DNA of 64,000 nt from Tachypleus tridentatus (GCF_004210375.1 NC_134831.1:41822035-41886034), one strand, 5' to 3'. Shown: positions 1 through 11,345, numbered from the stretch's first letter. Program-made: numbers and translations. The notes: a model not told the origin generated them from the sequence alone.

Positions 1-143
1 CAACGTTGTTATTTCCATTATACACAAGTTGTAATCTTGCCAAACTGGGTTGATCTGATCTCTGACAACTTACACCGACACTAATTTTCAGCACATTCTA
101 TTTACTGTTTAGTTCTATTCATATCGATTAATTTTACTTTCAG

Positions 144-168
144 AGGTAAGGTTTTTGAAGGGAAAATT
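144..168 (+). CDS. weak candidate microexon (25 bp)
   Basis: A pyrimidine-rich acceptor (ttttactttcag) is followed after 25 bp by a good donor (ATT|gtaagt). The segment is open in only two frames, and 25 bp is not a multiple of 3, unlike the other candidate exons. It could be the exon before the one at 425, or chance. No product can be named. Confidence 0.15.
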
Positions 169-424
169 GTAAGTAGGAGAACCGTTATGTGAGACTTATC
201 TTTTATTCTATTTCGCATTTATTTTCTATTTTTGAAATAAATTATATTGACATGAATAAACATACGCGCGCGCAAAACAAACTCGTCTTTTAGCGATTAG
301 TAGGAACTATTTAGAGTATTTTAATTTGCTCGTCTCATTTGAATGATAAAACGATTCAGTTTTGCCATATTCGTATTAGTGAAACGCAACAACGTAAACT
401 TTCTGCCTTTTTCCTACTTTTCAG

Positions 425-568
425 AGGACAATTAGAAATATCAACAACAATAAGACTGCCTTGAGCCGGGATCATATGTTATTCAACTGCAAATCTAAGT
501 CAGGAAAAACAAAAACCAAGCAAAAGTCCGAAAAAGCCATCAAAAGCATCAGAAATTCCCCTAGTCAG
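425..568 (+). CDS. candidate internal exon, 48 codons, unidentified protein
   Basis: Seen: a strong acceptor (tttttcctacttttcag) precedes 144 bp that is open only in the frame starting at its first base; the other two frames have stops. It ends CAG|gtacga, an acceptable donor. The predicted peptide starts RTIRNINNNKTALSRDHMLF and ends KAIKSIRNSPSQ. It is basic and Lys/Ser-rich with no membrane segment, so probably a disordered cytoplasmic or nuclear stretch. Length divisible by 3 and phase 0-0 make it a possible cassette exon. Inferred to belong to the same gene as the short exons at 4636, 22981, 38046 and 58885. I recognise no family. Confidence 0.5.
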
Positions 569-569
569 G

Positions 570-1420
570 TACGATGACAGTCAGTTACGATGTATGGTTT
601 GTTGATTAATATTAATTGACAGTCAGCTATGATGGATGGTAGTTGATTTATGATAATTAGTATCTACGATGGTTAGACACTATTATGTTTTTTTCTTATC
701 CATGAGTGTTTGAATAATGTTGCAAAATAATTAAACCATATTTTACAATATTTGGAAACGCGTTTGGTTGATACTTGACTTGCTCTAAAACGATAGAAGA
801 ACTAAACTTTTTCTTTCGCGTTTTATGATATCGAGAGTTTCCCCTTAGCAAAGCAACGCCACCTAGCGTTTCATCTGGTAATTTCACTAAAGATGCATGT
901 AGTTTTGTCTGTTTATAAGCTAATTTGCTATTGAATTGAAGTTAACGTATCGCTTGATAACTAAGTGTAAATTATTCAGTGGCTACATCAGTTTAACATT
1001 TCTGAACTAGATTTGAAACAGCGACGAGCATTTCAAGTTTTAGTTTCAACTGTAACTAGTTCTGAAGAAGTTTGTTATGAATAGTACACAGTTTTGATTA
1101 AAACTAAGGTCGAAAGTAACCTGATAATACAAAGCATATTTAATAACTCGCAAAAGAGGCAAAACATGTTGTTTTAAAATTTTCTGTTAGGGGCGTGCCC
1201 ACTAGAATGGCGTGCGATAACAGCAGATCCCCCACTAGTGAGGTTCTAACTCCCCCATAACACTATTTATTGTTAAATAGAATACAGTTTTAAGAATTTA
1301 ACGTTATCTACATTCAAACACCAAGTGATATGAGAGTGCTAACTTTTCACACACCCCATGCCACCCTCCCCAATAAAGAAAATCGTAGAAATGCCGCTGT
1401 TGTAGTAACTCTTTATTTCT
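570..1420. other. AT-rich non-coding stretch
   Basis: No supported gene or recognisable mobile element. Near the left edge a short direct repeat around atgacagtcagttacgat occurs (about 575-635). It is treated as intron of the putative gene containing the exon at 425. Confidence 0.5.
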
Positions 1421-3486
1421 TTACAAGTAAATGTTCCTTACCAGCTCATATTGGTACTTGTTGAACTTTGATAAAAAAAAAAAAGGCTATATAATTAATT
1501 TGACTATACAAGTAAAAGTTCCCTACCAGCTTAGATTGGCACTTCTTCAAACCTGTGATAAAAAGTCTATGTAATTAATTTGACTATACAAGTAAACTTT
1601 CTCTACCAGGTCATATTGGAACTTCTTAAACTTTTTATAAAAAAGTCTGTATAATTAATTTGACTATACAAGTAAAAGTTCCCTGCCAACTCATATTGGC
1701 ACTTCAAACCTGTGATAAAAAGTCTATAATTAATTTCACTATACAAGTAAACTTTCCCTACCAGCTCATATTGGCACTTCTTCAAACCTGTGATAAAAAA
1801 GTCTATATAATTAATTTGACTGTATACGTAAAAGTTCCCTACCAGTTCATATTGGCACTTCAAACTTGTGGTAAAAAGTCTATATAATTAATTTGACTAT
1901 ACAAGCAAAAGTTTCCTGCCAGCTCATATTGGCACTTCAAACCTGTGATAAAAAGTCTGTATAATTAATTTGACTATACAAGTAAACTTTTCTTACCAGC
2001 TCATATTGGCATTTCTTCAAACCTGTGATAAAGAAGTCTATATAATTAATTTGACTATACAAGTAAAAGTTCTTTACCAGCTCATATTGGCCCTTCAAAC
2101 TTGTGGTAAAAAGTCTGTATAATTAATTTGACTATACAAGTAAACTTTACCTACCAGCTCATATTGGCACTTCTTCAAAGCTGTGATAAAATTCTATATA
2201 ATTAATTTGACTATACAAGTAAAAGTTCCCTACCAGCTCATATTGGCACTTTAAACTTGTGGTAAAAAGTCTGTATAATTAATTTGACTATAGAACTAAA
2301 AGTTCCCTACCAGCTCATATTGGCACTTCTTCAAACCTGTGATAAAAAAGTCTATATAATTAATTTGACTGTATACGTAAAAGTTACCTACCAGCTCATA
2401 TTGGCACTTTAAACTTGTGGTAAAAAGTCTGTATAATTAATTTCACTATACAAGTAAACTTTCCCTACCAGCTCATATTGGCACTTCTTCAAACCTGTGA
2501 TAAAAAAGTCTATATAATTAATTTGACTGTATACGTAAAAGTTCCCTACCAGTTCATATTGGCACTTCAAACTTGTGGTAAAAAGTCTATATAATTAATT
2601 TGACTATACAAGCAAAAGTTTCCTGCCAGCTCATATTGGCACTTCAAACCTGTGATAAAAAGTCTGTATAATTAATTTGACTATACAAGTAAACTTTCCT
2701 TACCAGCTCATATTGGCATTTCTTCAAACCTGTGATAAAGAAGTCTATATGATTAATTTGACTATACAAGTAAAAGTTCTTTACCAGCTCATATTGGCAC
2801 TTCAAACCTGTGATAAAAAGTCTGTATAATTAATTTGACTATACAAGTAAACTTTCCTACCAGCTCATATTGGTTCAAAGCTGTGATAAAATTCTATAAA
2901 ATTAATTTGACTATACAAGTAAACTTTCTCTACCAGGTCATATTGGAACTTTTAAACTTTTTATAAAAAGTCTGTATTATTAATTTGACTATACAAGTAA
3001 AAGTTCCCTACCAGCTCATATTGACCCTTCAAACTTGTGGTAAAAAGTCTGTATAATTAATTTGACTATACAAGTAAACTTTACCTACCAGCTCATATTG
3101 GCACTTCTTCAAAGCTGTGATAAAATTCTATATAATTAATTTGACTATACAAGTAAAAGTTCCCTACCAGCTCATATTGGCACTTTTCAAAACTGTGATA
3201 AAAAGTCTATATAATTAATTTGACTATACAAGTAAAGTTCCCTGCCAACTCATATTGGCACTTCAAACCTGTGATAAAAAGTCTGTGTAACTAATTTGAC
3301 TATACAAGTAAACTTTTCTTACCAGCTCATATTGGCACTTCTTCAAACCTGTGATAAAAAAGTGTATATAATTAATTTGACTGTATACGTAAAGTTTCCT
3401 ACCAGCTCATATTGGCACTTCAAACGTGTGGTAAAAAGTCTGTATAATTAATTTTACGATTTAAGTAAAAGTTCCCTACCAGCTTC
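1421..3486. repeat. 78-bp minisatellite, about 27 units, with higher-order structure
   Basis: The unit reads roughly TTTGACTATACAAGTAAA, then TTCCCTACCAGCTCATATTG, a CACTTC(TTC)AAAC segment and TGTGATAAAAAGTCTATATA. I counted about 27 CCAGCTCATATTGG-type cores at 71-87 bp spacing. Units come in variants: with or without an extra TTC, aaagtt versus aaactt, and CTGTGATAAA versus TTGTGGTAAA. A block of about 360 bp beginning tttcactatac at 1734 recurs at 2441, an offset of about 707 bp, so the array grew partly by block duplication. Small open frames here on both strands are repeat artefacts. Confidence 0.95.
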
Positions 3487-3820
3487 TATTGTTGAATCGT
3501 TGTTTGTCGATTTATTATGATGTTACTGTTACAACCTAGTTTCGCTATGAATACTGTGCCTGAACAATCTATTAAAGAATAACTAAGTTTCTTATTACTA
3601 AATCAGCCGTCTATTTGAAATTGGGAGGGTTGAAGAGCCTGACATGAACGTTTGGTAGTGTATTATACCTTGAATCTAAGTCGAAAGTTCGCGTCCTATT
3701 GCCGAAAAAATAGGGATTCGCACTTAGAGTCCTTGGATGCGTTATAATAGTGACGGTGCCAAATTTTTGTGAAACAATTAATGCTACAATTCGGAACACA
3801 GTTTTAACTTTACTTACATG
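3487..3820. other. non-coding stretch between minisatellite and SINE
   Basis: The minus-strand open frame across 3611-3913 runs into SINE B sequence and has no family resemblance. Nothing else is supported. Confidence 0.4.
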
Positions 3821-3925
3821 CCCCGCACTTGTGTCACCGCGGTATATCTGCGGGCTTATAACACTAGAATCTTGATTTAGATACTCGTGGTGAATAGAGC
3901 ACAGATAACCCATTGTGTTTTCTTT
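3821..3925 (+). mobile_element. SINE B copy
   Basis: It matches the other SINE B copies: a head resembling gcggtatatctgcgggctta, a B-box-like segment (diverged here as gatttagatactcgtgg), then gagcacagataacccattgtg. No clear target-site duplication was found. The copy is old, with several substitutions in the tRNA-like promoter. Confidence 0.75.
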
Positions 3926-4635
3926 ACTACCTACAAATCTTACTCATTGGAAGAGTATCTGACATACACACTAGATGGCGCGGTCAGCAACAAAGTAATC
4001 GATTTAAAGTGTAAAGTGGTTGGTTGTTGGAGGAAAATTAATGTCAAGGGTTTATTTACATCCAATCAGAATACGCTTAGAATATTATCTGAAACCATTA
4101 AATAATTTTGAATTGTTGAAAATACTAACTAGTTACTTCTGGCTATCTGTTCTGTACCAAATTGAAATTCTGTATGCATGTTGTAGGGGGCATAATAAAC
4201 ATTACTCTTTTGCGTAAATACGAAATAAGAAAAATTGTGAAGGAAAAAAAAACAATACATAAGCCTAAAAAAAAAAAAACTATTTCTGTAACTTCTGTAT
4301 TCGTAAAATCCCTGTTTATTTTGGCATGACCTTTATTTAATATGTGAGAGTATGTTTTTAGGTGTTTCCCAATTAGGCACGTAAATTGTTACAACACGTT
4401 GAAAGAAGCAGTACTTGTTTTATAGTATCACGCGAAACTAGCAGGACTTGTGCTATAATATGACGTTAAAGTAGAACTACTAGTTCTATAACATTACGTT
4501 AAAGTAGTAGGACTTGTTCCGTAATATTCCATGAAAGTAGCACCTGCGGCATTTACAATTTTTACGTCTCTAAACAAATATTCATTTTCAAAGTAAGATT
4601 AGAACTCCTGAGCTGAGTTGATTCTTTCTTCGCAG
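3926..4635. other. AT-rich non-coding stretch
   Basis: Two short overlapping open frames (3887-4217) lack any recognisable domain. Around 4410-4560 a loosely repeated motif of the type aaagtagtaggacttgt/acgttaaagtag recurs about four times. It is treated as intron. Confidence 0.4.
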
Positions 4636-4656
4636 TATTTGGAGTCTAGACATTTG
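4636..4656 (+). CDS. candidate 21-bp microexon (YLESRHL)
   Basis: An acceptor with a good pyrimidine tract (gattctttcttcgcag) is followed by tatttggagtctagacatttg and a near-consensus donor gtaagtgg. It encodes seven residues, YLESRHL, in phase 0-0, the same phase as the other candidate exons. Nothing in the peptide identifies a family. Being so short it rests wholly on its splice signals; RNA evidence would decide. Confidence 0.4.
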
Positions 4657-5037
4657 GTAAGTGGTATCTAACTAATTTTTATTAAACCATACCAAGCATT
4701 TTATGTTGTAGTTTCATTTTCCTCGGAAGCAATACGTGATATTGCCGTTAAGACATTCCAAGGTTTTTTTTTTGTAATCAAACAGCACATGAGTTATTAT
4801 TTAACGTGATTAAATGAATTTATGTGCTTCGTGAAATACGTTGATCATCTTTGTACATACCGTATTCCCCTTTTCTGTGTAACGTACAGAACGCCTTAGC
4901 AATAGTTATTTTGAATATTTACAATATTAGTGGTATTTCTTGTTTAATATTTGTGATTCAATTCATTAGTGACTCTGAAAATAACAAATTATGGACTCAA
5001 ACAGTTTGTTTCGTAAATGATTTACAACCCCCAACCC

Positions 5038-5146
5038 CATCCTTGGGGACTCTGCGGCAGGTCTAAGGATTTATATCACTAAAATCGCATTTCATTATCC
5101 GCAGTGAGCAGAGCATGGATAGCCAATTGTATAGTTTTGTGGTTAA
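5038..5146 (+). mobile_element. SINE B copy, decayed
   Basis: Recognised by ggcaggtctaaggatttata, then cactaaaatcgcattt, gtgagcagagcatggatagcc and a tail like aattgtatagttttgtg. These correspond in order to the head, B-box region and tail of intact SINE B copies such as 8631-8737. Confidence 0.65.
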
Positions 5147-5241
5147 CAGTACACTTACACAAGAGAAACTTTAGAAAAGTATGTTCAGGAAGCGTGTGGG
5201 ACCATGAATTCCATCAGCAGTTCTAGGGTTAAGTTGGTTTA

Positions 5242-5336
5242 CAACGATAGAGGTCAAGCAGGCTTTCTGCTTCTTTCTTTTATAATCATCCATTTATTAA
5301 AAAAAGAAACAGTAACTTAAACGACCTCTATCGTTG
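5242..5336. repeat. inverted repeat with 14-bp perfect arms
   Basis: The arms caacgatagaggtc (5242-5255) and gacctctatcgttg (5323-5336) are exact reverse complements around a spacer of about 67 bp. The spacer also has partly complementary T-rich and A-rich edges. It could be a decayed foldback element or chance; no flanking target duplication was seen. Confidence 0.6.
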
Positions 5337-6005
5337 GATAAGTTGTATTTCCTTTTTTTTTTTACACATAATGTTTACAAACCCGAAACACTGAATATCA
5401 CGATATTGTTTTCTAAGCAGTCCATCAACGTACAAAGATGTAATCGTTTTTATTATTATTATTATTATATAAGTAGTAGCTTTATAATGTACTGACTTAA
5501 AATATATCTTAGGTCTTAAAGGGTATGATTAAGTCTAAGGTTTCCAAAGTAACCGAAGCGTGATCTCCTTAAATTAAACAGTGTACGATAACTTGTTAGA
5601 ACTCTGTAAGTATGTCTCTACCCCCCTTTTTGTTTTTATTTGAGAGGGGCGGAAAGGGATGTCGACCACGTTTACTTGATGCCGTTAAGTGTGATAAGTA
5701 GTAAGTATACCGATTCTAATGGCCAATAGTCTTTGGTTTTTGTTCCTTCAAAATCGTTACGTAACTGTGGTTTAGCATTATATAGAAGACATTGTTTTAA
5801 AACAAAATCGTTAAAAAATTACAAATGTTGGAGAAATTATTTTTAAAATCTAAACTTATGATCCTTTCTCTTCAGTATCTGGAGGATTTTTAAATAAGGA
5901 GTTATGTGTTCCTGTTAAATTTTGAGGTCAATATTTATGTGAATGTCAAGGGACTGGCGACGTGACAGAATATTTTTATCTGTGAATTTTCTACGCTTTA
6001 CATTT
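5337..6005. other. non-coding stretch
   Basis: It holds a short (ATT)n run near 5451-5467. At 5865-5876 there is an isolated strong acceptor-like sequence (cctttctcttcag) followed by TATCTGGAG but no donor. No gene is supported. Confidence 0.4.
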
Positions 6006-6007
6006 TA

Positions 6008-6213
6008 GGTATCGTTAAGGTTGCCAGTTATATAGGTTTAACATTATTATACAGGTTAATTAAGTCTGTAATTACTGATTGTATATGGTGTATGTAATCT
6101 ACCGAACCTCCCAATTACATGGTTAGGGTTACCAATTATGTAGGTTTAACGTTATTATACAGGTTAGTGCTGTCTGTAATTACTAATTGTGTGAGATGTA
6201 TGTAATCTTCCCA
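6008..6213. repeat. two-copy tandem duplication of about 113 bp
   Basis: Both copies contain taggtttaacattattata (or acgttattata), caggtta, tctgtaattact and atgtaatct in the same order. The copies differ by scattered substitutions. No coding content. Confidence 0.75.
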
Positions 6214-6483
6214 ATCTGACAGTAACATCAGTATTAACGTTCTTCTTCCAGGACATCTAGAGACACAAAATTAAAGATCATTTTAAAGTGTGCATTTTTT
6301 TACTGAATGATAGATTATGTTCTCCACAGTCTCGCCTGGACTACCATAGCCTCAGGCTATTGTTACTTCTACTCTCATTAGTTCTTCAACTGTTTAAATG
6401 TGAAATGCAATATATTTGTAACCTCAAAGAAAGAAACGATTCTAAATATAAACAGGATTAATTAGGGGTGATTTCTGTTCTAA

Positions 6484-7060
6484 GTCTCCGTATTAGCTCG
6501 TTATTCTGTAAACAGTCTTCTCTGCCTAAACCTCTCACCACCAGTATAATTCCGTCGTGATCTTCTGTAAACAACCTTCTCTGTCTAAGTCGCCTACCAC
6601 TAGTATAAACTTCTGTCTAAACCTCTCACCGCCAGTTTAATTCTGTCACGATCTTCTGTAAACAACCTTCTCTGTCTAAATCTCTCACCACCAGTTTAAT
6701 TCTGTCGCGATCTTCTGTAAACAACCTCCTTTGTCTAAGTCGCCTACCACTAGTATAAACTTCTGTCTAAACCTCTCACCGCCAGTTTAATTCTGTCACG
6801 ATCTTCTGTAAACAACCTTCTCTGTCTAAACCTCTCACTTCTGTCTACCTCTCACCGCCAGTTTAATTCTGTCACGATCTTCTGTAAACAACCTTCTTTG
6901 TCTAAATCTCTCACCATTAGTATCATTCTGTCACGATCTTCTGTAAACAACCTTCTTTGTCTAAATCTCTCACCGCCAGTTTAATTCTGTCACGATCTTC
7001 TGTAAACAACCTTCTCTGTCTAAACTTCTCACCACCAGTTTCATTCCGTCATAATCTTCT
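6484..7060. repeat. 59-bp minisatellite, about 10 units
   Basis: The unit is built from tctgtctaaacctctcacc, gccagtttaattctgtcac and gatcttctgtaaacaacctt. Some units lack part of the middle, and the last ones (after about 7020) are diverged. Substitutions are mostly shared between alternate units, suggesting block-wise growth. Confidence 0.9.
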
Positions 7061-8157
7061 ATAAAGAATTCATTTTGTTCACCACCATATTTTACAAACA
7101 GTTGTTTTTTTCGGACCTCTACCAGTTAAATGCCCGCCGTAATCTTCTGCATTCAATTTGCCAGACTTCTACTATCAGCTTAGTAGAAGCCCTCACTGTA
7201 TAAGCAGTGCGTTTCTGTAACACTTATCTAGCTAGGCTTTCCAATAATTGAATACCATGAAAGCACATCTGTTGTTGGAAAGTTACCGACTTAGTGCGCA
7301 TAAGAAGATTTAGTTTTATGTGAAAACCTCTGTAATCGAAAACTTTTTTGAAACTTCACGTCAAACAAACCGAAGTACAAAGAGTTCTTTTCTCGAACAA
7401 CAGCGTCATTCAATTTTGGTAGTTTAGTAACTTAGAGTCTTCATATTTTGAAAGACATAAAAGAACAGTTTATTTAATGAAATATAGTGCATTATTTAAA
7501 ACTCGATTAAAAAAAACACCTTTGCACGATTCGATCTTAAATGACCGCAGAGTTCGAACTGTAAATTATGTGGTTGTGAAAAAAGAAGTCACAATAAGAC
7601 TCAACGTTCAATAAATGGAGTTGGCTGTAAAACAGGGAATTGTACACACTTCATCAGAATGCTAATTGGAAACGTATAAATGCATATATGTTCCAAAAGA
7701 TTAATAAATAATTCATGTTAGACGGTTGAGTCGGCAAGCATTAGCGCATAATTAAGAGATGTAGTCGTTTTCATGATAAATATACTTTACATGAATTACT
7801 TATCAACTTATATTTTGAATTAATTAGACTAGCAGCCGAATTGTAATTTCTAAGCACGCTCTATTGAAAACAAAAGAACGATTCCTAAATAAACATGTCG
7901 TACGAAAGCCTGATATTACATTGTTCCCTACTGAATAATAGACAACATGTAAGCTCACATACATATGCCAAGAATGTTATTAGTGAAAGAAAGAATCATA
8001 AGGCAAAGGTTCGAGTTCTGAGGTGTAAAAACTAATTTCAGGTCCTCCAGTCACTTCGAAGACAAAGTTAAAGGTCTCCAATGATTTTGAAGACAGTTTT
8101 GAAGTCCTTAGTTTCGAAGACTAAATTAAAGTAATTCGTACACTTCTATAAACCAGA
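7061..8157. other. AT-rich non-coding stretch
   Basis: No open frame, SINE or tandem repeat stands out. Around 8040-8130 a loose repeat of ttcgaagacaaagttaaagg-like sequence occurs about three times. It is treated as intronic or intergenic. Confidence 0.4.
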
Positions 8158-8158
8158 A

Positions 8159-8416
8159 GCCCTCATGTAGCTTTGTGCGAAATTTAAACCAAACCGAACT
8201 ATGTGGTTTGTTAGTTCAAACTTAGGGGGCGATTGTGCGCAGGTATCCCTTGTATAGATTTAGGAAAATATTCTAAACAAATAAAAGAGATTTGTGAATT
8301 TGGAGTAAACTATGCAAGTGTGCAGCATATTGTGAGACTCAGTTAACACTTTCCAGAACAGTTGGTAATTATGGTACCTTTATTTACGAATTGGCTTGTT
8401 GAGAAACGAAAAAATT
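8159..8416 (+). repeat. composite repeat copy 1: SINE A tail plus extra unit
   Basis: It starts with a SINE A 3' tail (gccctcatgtagctttgtgc) and continues through tttgttagttcaaacttagg, tgtgcgcaggtatc and gtgtgcagcatattgtgag. The whole order recurs at 11082-11345, where a nearly full SINE A is joined to the same downstream unit. So the downstream DNA is itself repetitive and travels or was duplicated with the SINE tail. Confidence 0.8.
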
Positions 8417-8630
8417 GTGAACGATTGATAAGTAACAAGGTGTTAATGATTCAACATGATAATGTCTACAAACTAGCCGTGTTCTGTCTATGGAATACGT
8501 TCTAAAGAAATGTATTGTAATATTCGGTATAATTAAAATAATAGAACTATACGCGTTCAGTAGTCTCTTAACATAACTGCGTTATGCTTTGGAATACATG
8601 GGCTTCATTCGCATTAAAAAGAGCTGATAT

Positions 8631-8737
8631 TGCGGTACGTCTGCGGACTAACACCGGTAGAAACCGGGTTTCGGTACCCGTGGTGGGCAGAGCACAGATT
8701 GTCCATTGTGTAACTTTGTGCTTCACCTCCAACAAGG
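8631..8737 (+). mobile_element. SINE B, intact with 13-bp target duplication
   Basis: A clean insertion of about 107 bp between perfect direct repeats aaagagctgatat at 8618-8630 and 8738-8750. The order is gcggtacgtctgcggacta, then a B-box-like gggtttcggtacccg, ggtgggcagagcacagatt, and the tail attgtgtaactttgtgctt. This copy defines the family's ends. Family knowledge: SINEs are Pol III transcripts inserted by a LINE's machinery, which leaves such duplications. The open frames on both strands across it are artefacts. Confidence 0.92.
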
Positions 8738-8940
8738 AAAGAGCTGATATCACACGCATAAGGGACATATAGTAAATATTCGGGCTGGTTTTTCGATTTT
8801 AGTGTGACTTGTTGAGATTGGTCATGTGGTTACCTCACGTATGTCACGTTTAATTTTGTGACTTAAGTTTCGTAGATTATAAAAGTATGTGGGATCCATT
8901 TTTATCTTAACACGTGCCCTCTTCATTTTTTGTTGAGGAG

Positions 8941-9177
8941 AACGGGCGTGGCCCAATGAGTTAACACGCCCAGACTACGAATCCGCAGTTTTATCTTTTG
9001 CGTCTTATTGTCATAAAAACGCACCCCGCACGTTGGAGGCCATAGGTGCGTTATAAATGTGACAGTCAAATCCCACTATTCAGACTGACAGGAGTATCCC
9101 AAAAGTTGGCGATGAGTGTTGGACATTATCTGCTTTCCTTCTAGTCCTAAATAAAGGAAGGCTAATGCAGATAGGCC
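8941..9177 (+). mobile_element. SINE A variant, diverged
   Basis: It keeps ggcgtggcccaatgagtta as a degraded tRNA-like head, then aatgtgacagtcaaatccca, cccaaaagttggcgatgag, and tgcagatagg. The usual ...CGAAATTCAAAAC end is missing. The head-to-centre spacing differs from the main SINE A, so it may be an older subfamily. Confidence 0.65.
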
Positions 9178-10324
9178 TTTTTTAGGTTTTTGTAAAATCA
9201 AACAAATATTCTCTGTTATGCAACAACTAAAAAACAAGTGACGGCTGTACGCAAATATGGTTTTCTGCAGCTTCTCGCAAAAACTATTAAAATTGAAAAA
9301 TGTGTTTCCAAACCCTCCGTCCAACCAAAACCTAAACTAACATCAAAAAACTGCTGCAAGGAAGATTTGATTGGTCAAAACTTTTGCCACGTTATTTCAA
9401 CCAAATCATTTAAATAACAAGTTTGTTATAGAATAACACTTAACCAGTTATTTACTTAACCGACTGTATTCGATTGAACATAATCTTTTACACGTTTACC
9501 ACATGATAAATGTGTAATAATATTGCATTTAACTGTTTATTACTAGATAACAGCACACTACACATTAGGCGCTATTATACTACAATAAGAATAACGTTTT
9601 AGCCAATGATGGTTCTTTCAAGATGGGATAATTCATTTTCTTTCTTTCCTTTTTAAAGTTAATTTGTTCGTTCAAGAAGTGTCTTATTTCTTTGAATTAT
9701 GGTCTAAGTCAGGGATTAAGATACTATGCTACGTGGAGCTATTGTCGTTGGCACACTTAATATTAAAAAAACAAAATTTTTAATAAGCCCTCTGTGAACT
9801 TTCCATGTGCATAACACTCTCATCACATATAGACTTGACAGCATATCTTTTTCTTAAAATTGAAAAATTGCTACTACATATTCTACAATTGAAACAAAAA
9901 AATCATTCGCATTGATGGGTAAGTGTTAAAAATAGGAATTTTTTTAAAACTAGATTTTATCCTTTTTTAAAATTAGGCCTAGGTCTTTAATTTAAAAAAA
10001 AATAATCAAAAATTGGTAGACGAGCCTGAAACGTTTAAGAATCACTGGTCTAAGTTATAGTACAAATGTCACATATTTATATATCAAAGTAAGTGTAATA
10101 CCAAATCTGATAATTTTGTGTTTTGTTTTTTGAAAACCGCGTTGTCCTAGAGGTCAAAGTCGTTTTACATGAAGATGTAAAATAAGTCTGCTTGGTTTTG
10201 TTTATGTCATGTATGTGTAGTAAGCTGTTCGAAATATCACGTTTATCTTGGAAATACAGACCAGGAATATATATATATCTGTGTGTGTAAGGTAAGGTAA
10301 TAATGAAGGAAAAAAACCAAAAAG
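9178..10324. other. AT-rich non-coding stretch
   Basis: Short minus-strand open frame at 9076-9324 overlaps SINE debris and has no recognisable domain. There is a short TA run with gtgtgtaaggtaaggtaa near 10268-10295. Nothing else is supported. Confidence 0.4.
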
Positions 10325-10334
10325 ACGCCCGTAT

Positions 10335-10606
10335 ACTTTTTTTTTAATTTCGCGTAAAGCTACACGAGGGCTATCTGCACTAGCCGTCCCTAGTTTAACA
10401 GTGTAAGACTAGAGGGGAGGCAGCTAGTCATTACCACCCACCTCCAACTCTTGGACTACTCTTTTACCAACGAATAGTGGAATTGACCGTAATGTTATAC
10501 CGCCCCCACGGCTGAAAGGGCGAGCATGTTTGGTGCGACGGGGATTAGAACCCGCAGCCCTCGGATTACGAGTCGAACGCCTAACCCACCTGGCCATGCC
10601 GAGCTT
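10335..10606 (-). mobile_element. SINE A, near full length, with 10-bp target duplication
   Basis: Read on the minus strand it has a tRNA-like head (gctcggcatggccaggtggg), a B-box with one change (gggttctaatccc), cgccctttcagccgtgggg, a centre gtggtaatgactagctgcc, and the tail ctacgcgaaatt. Flanked by acgcccgtat at 10325-10334 and 10607-10616. A 78-residue minus-strand open frame lies over it and is not a gene. Confidence 0.95.
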
Positions 10607-10857
10607 ACGCCCGTATTTAAAATAATAGTAACCTACGAAAGATAAAGAAAGTTTGTACATGGGTCAGAGTGTTGCCATATCTCATTATACCGGCTCTATT
10701 TTTCATGGTTCGTGTCCCTTTGCTAAAAAAACACCTTTTCTTGCTCTCATCCATGGTTATACTTTAGTTGACGGTTACACTTCTCCATTCGTTCACACAA
10801 GATTAGTCCACAAGTTGCAGGTAGGCGTTTAATAGCTGCTTTCTTCCCTTTAGTCTC

Positions 10858-11120
10858 GACCCGGCATGGCTGCTGATTAGGGTGTTCGACTCGCAGTCTG
10901 CGGATCGAGAGTTCAAATCTTTGTCACACCAAACATACTTGTCCTTTCAACCATGGAGGCGTTATAACGTTACGGTCAATCCCACTATTCTTTGGTGAAA
11001 TAGTAGTTCGACAGTTGGCGGTGGGTAGTTTTGATTACCTACTTTCCTTCTCGTCTGTCTTTGCTAAATTAGGGACGGATAGCCCTCGTGTAGCTTTTTG
11101 CGAAATTCAAACCAAACAAA
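10858..11120 (+). mobile_element. SINE A, near full length
   Basis: Head gacccggcatggctgctgat, B-box-like gagagttcaaatc, then tgtcacaccaaacatac, gttggcggtgggtagtt and tagctttttgcgaaattc. Its tail continues directly into the extra repeated unit shared with 8159-8416. It lies 250 bp from an opposite-strand copy at 10335-10606. Confidence 0.92.
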
Positions 11121-11345
11121 CTGTGGTTTATTAGTTCAAACTTAGGGTACGAATGTGCGCAGGTATCTCTTGTATAGATTTCAGCAAATATTCTAAACAA
11201 ACAAACGAGATTTGTGAATATGGATGAAAAGTGTGTAAGTGTGCAGCATATTGTGAGAACTCTATTACCATTGTGATGGTAGTTGTGATAACTTCATATA
11301 CAAATTGGATTGATATACTAGTTGAGAATAACGAACAATTTTTTA
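11082..11345 (+). repeat. composite repeat copy 2
   Basis: It begins inside the tail of the SINE A at 10858-11120 and continues with ttattagttcaaacttagg, tgtgcgcaggtatctc and gtgtgcagcatattgtgag, matching 8159-8416 in order. Similarity fades near gttgagaataacgaacaatt. Overlapping open frames on both strands (11131-11559, 11231-11413) show no family features. Confidence 0.8.

Noticed and set aside
1603..1887. Overlapping open frames on both strands with repeats such as KCQYELVG
   Set aside because: They lie wholly in the 78-bp minisatellite.
1421..3486. CRISPR-like regular repeats
   Set aside because: There are no unique spacers; units are contiguous and diverged, and the window is clearly eukaryotic.
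10424..10660. 78-codon minus-strand frame with WVRRSTRNPRAAGSNPRRTK
   Set aside because: This is the SINE A tRNA-like head and centre read as protein; the same peptide style appears in other SINE copies.
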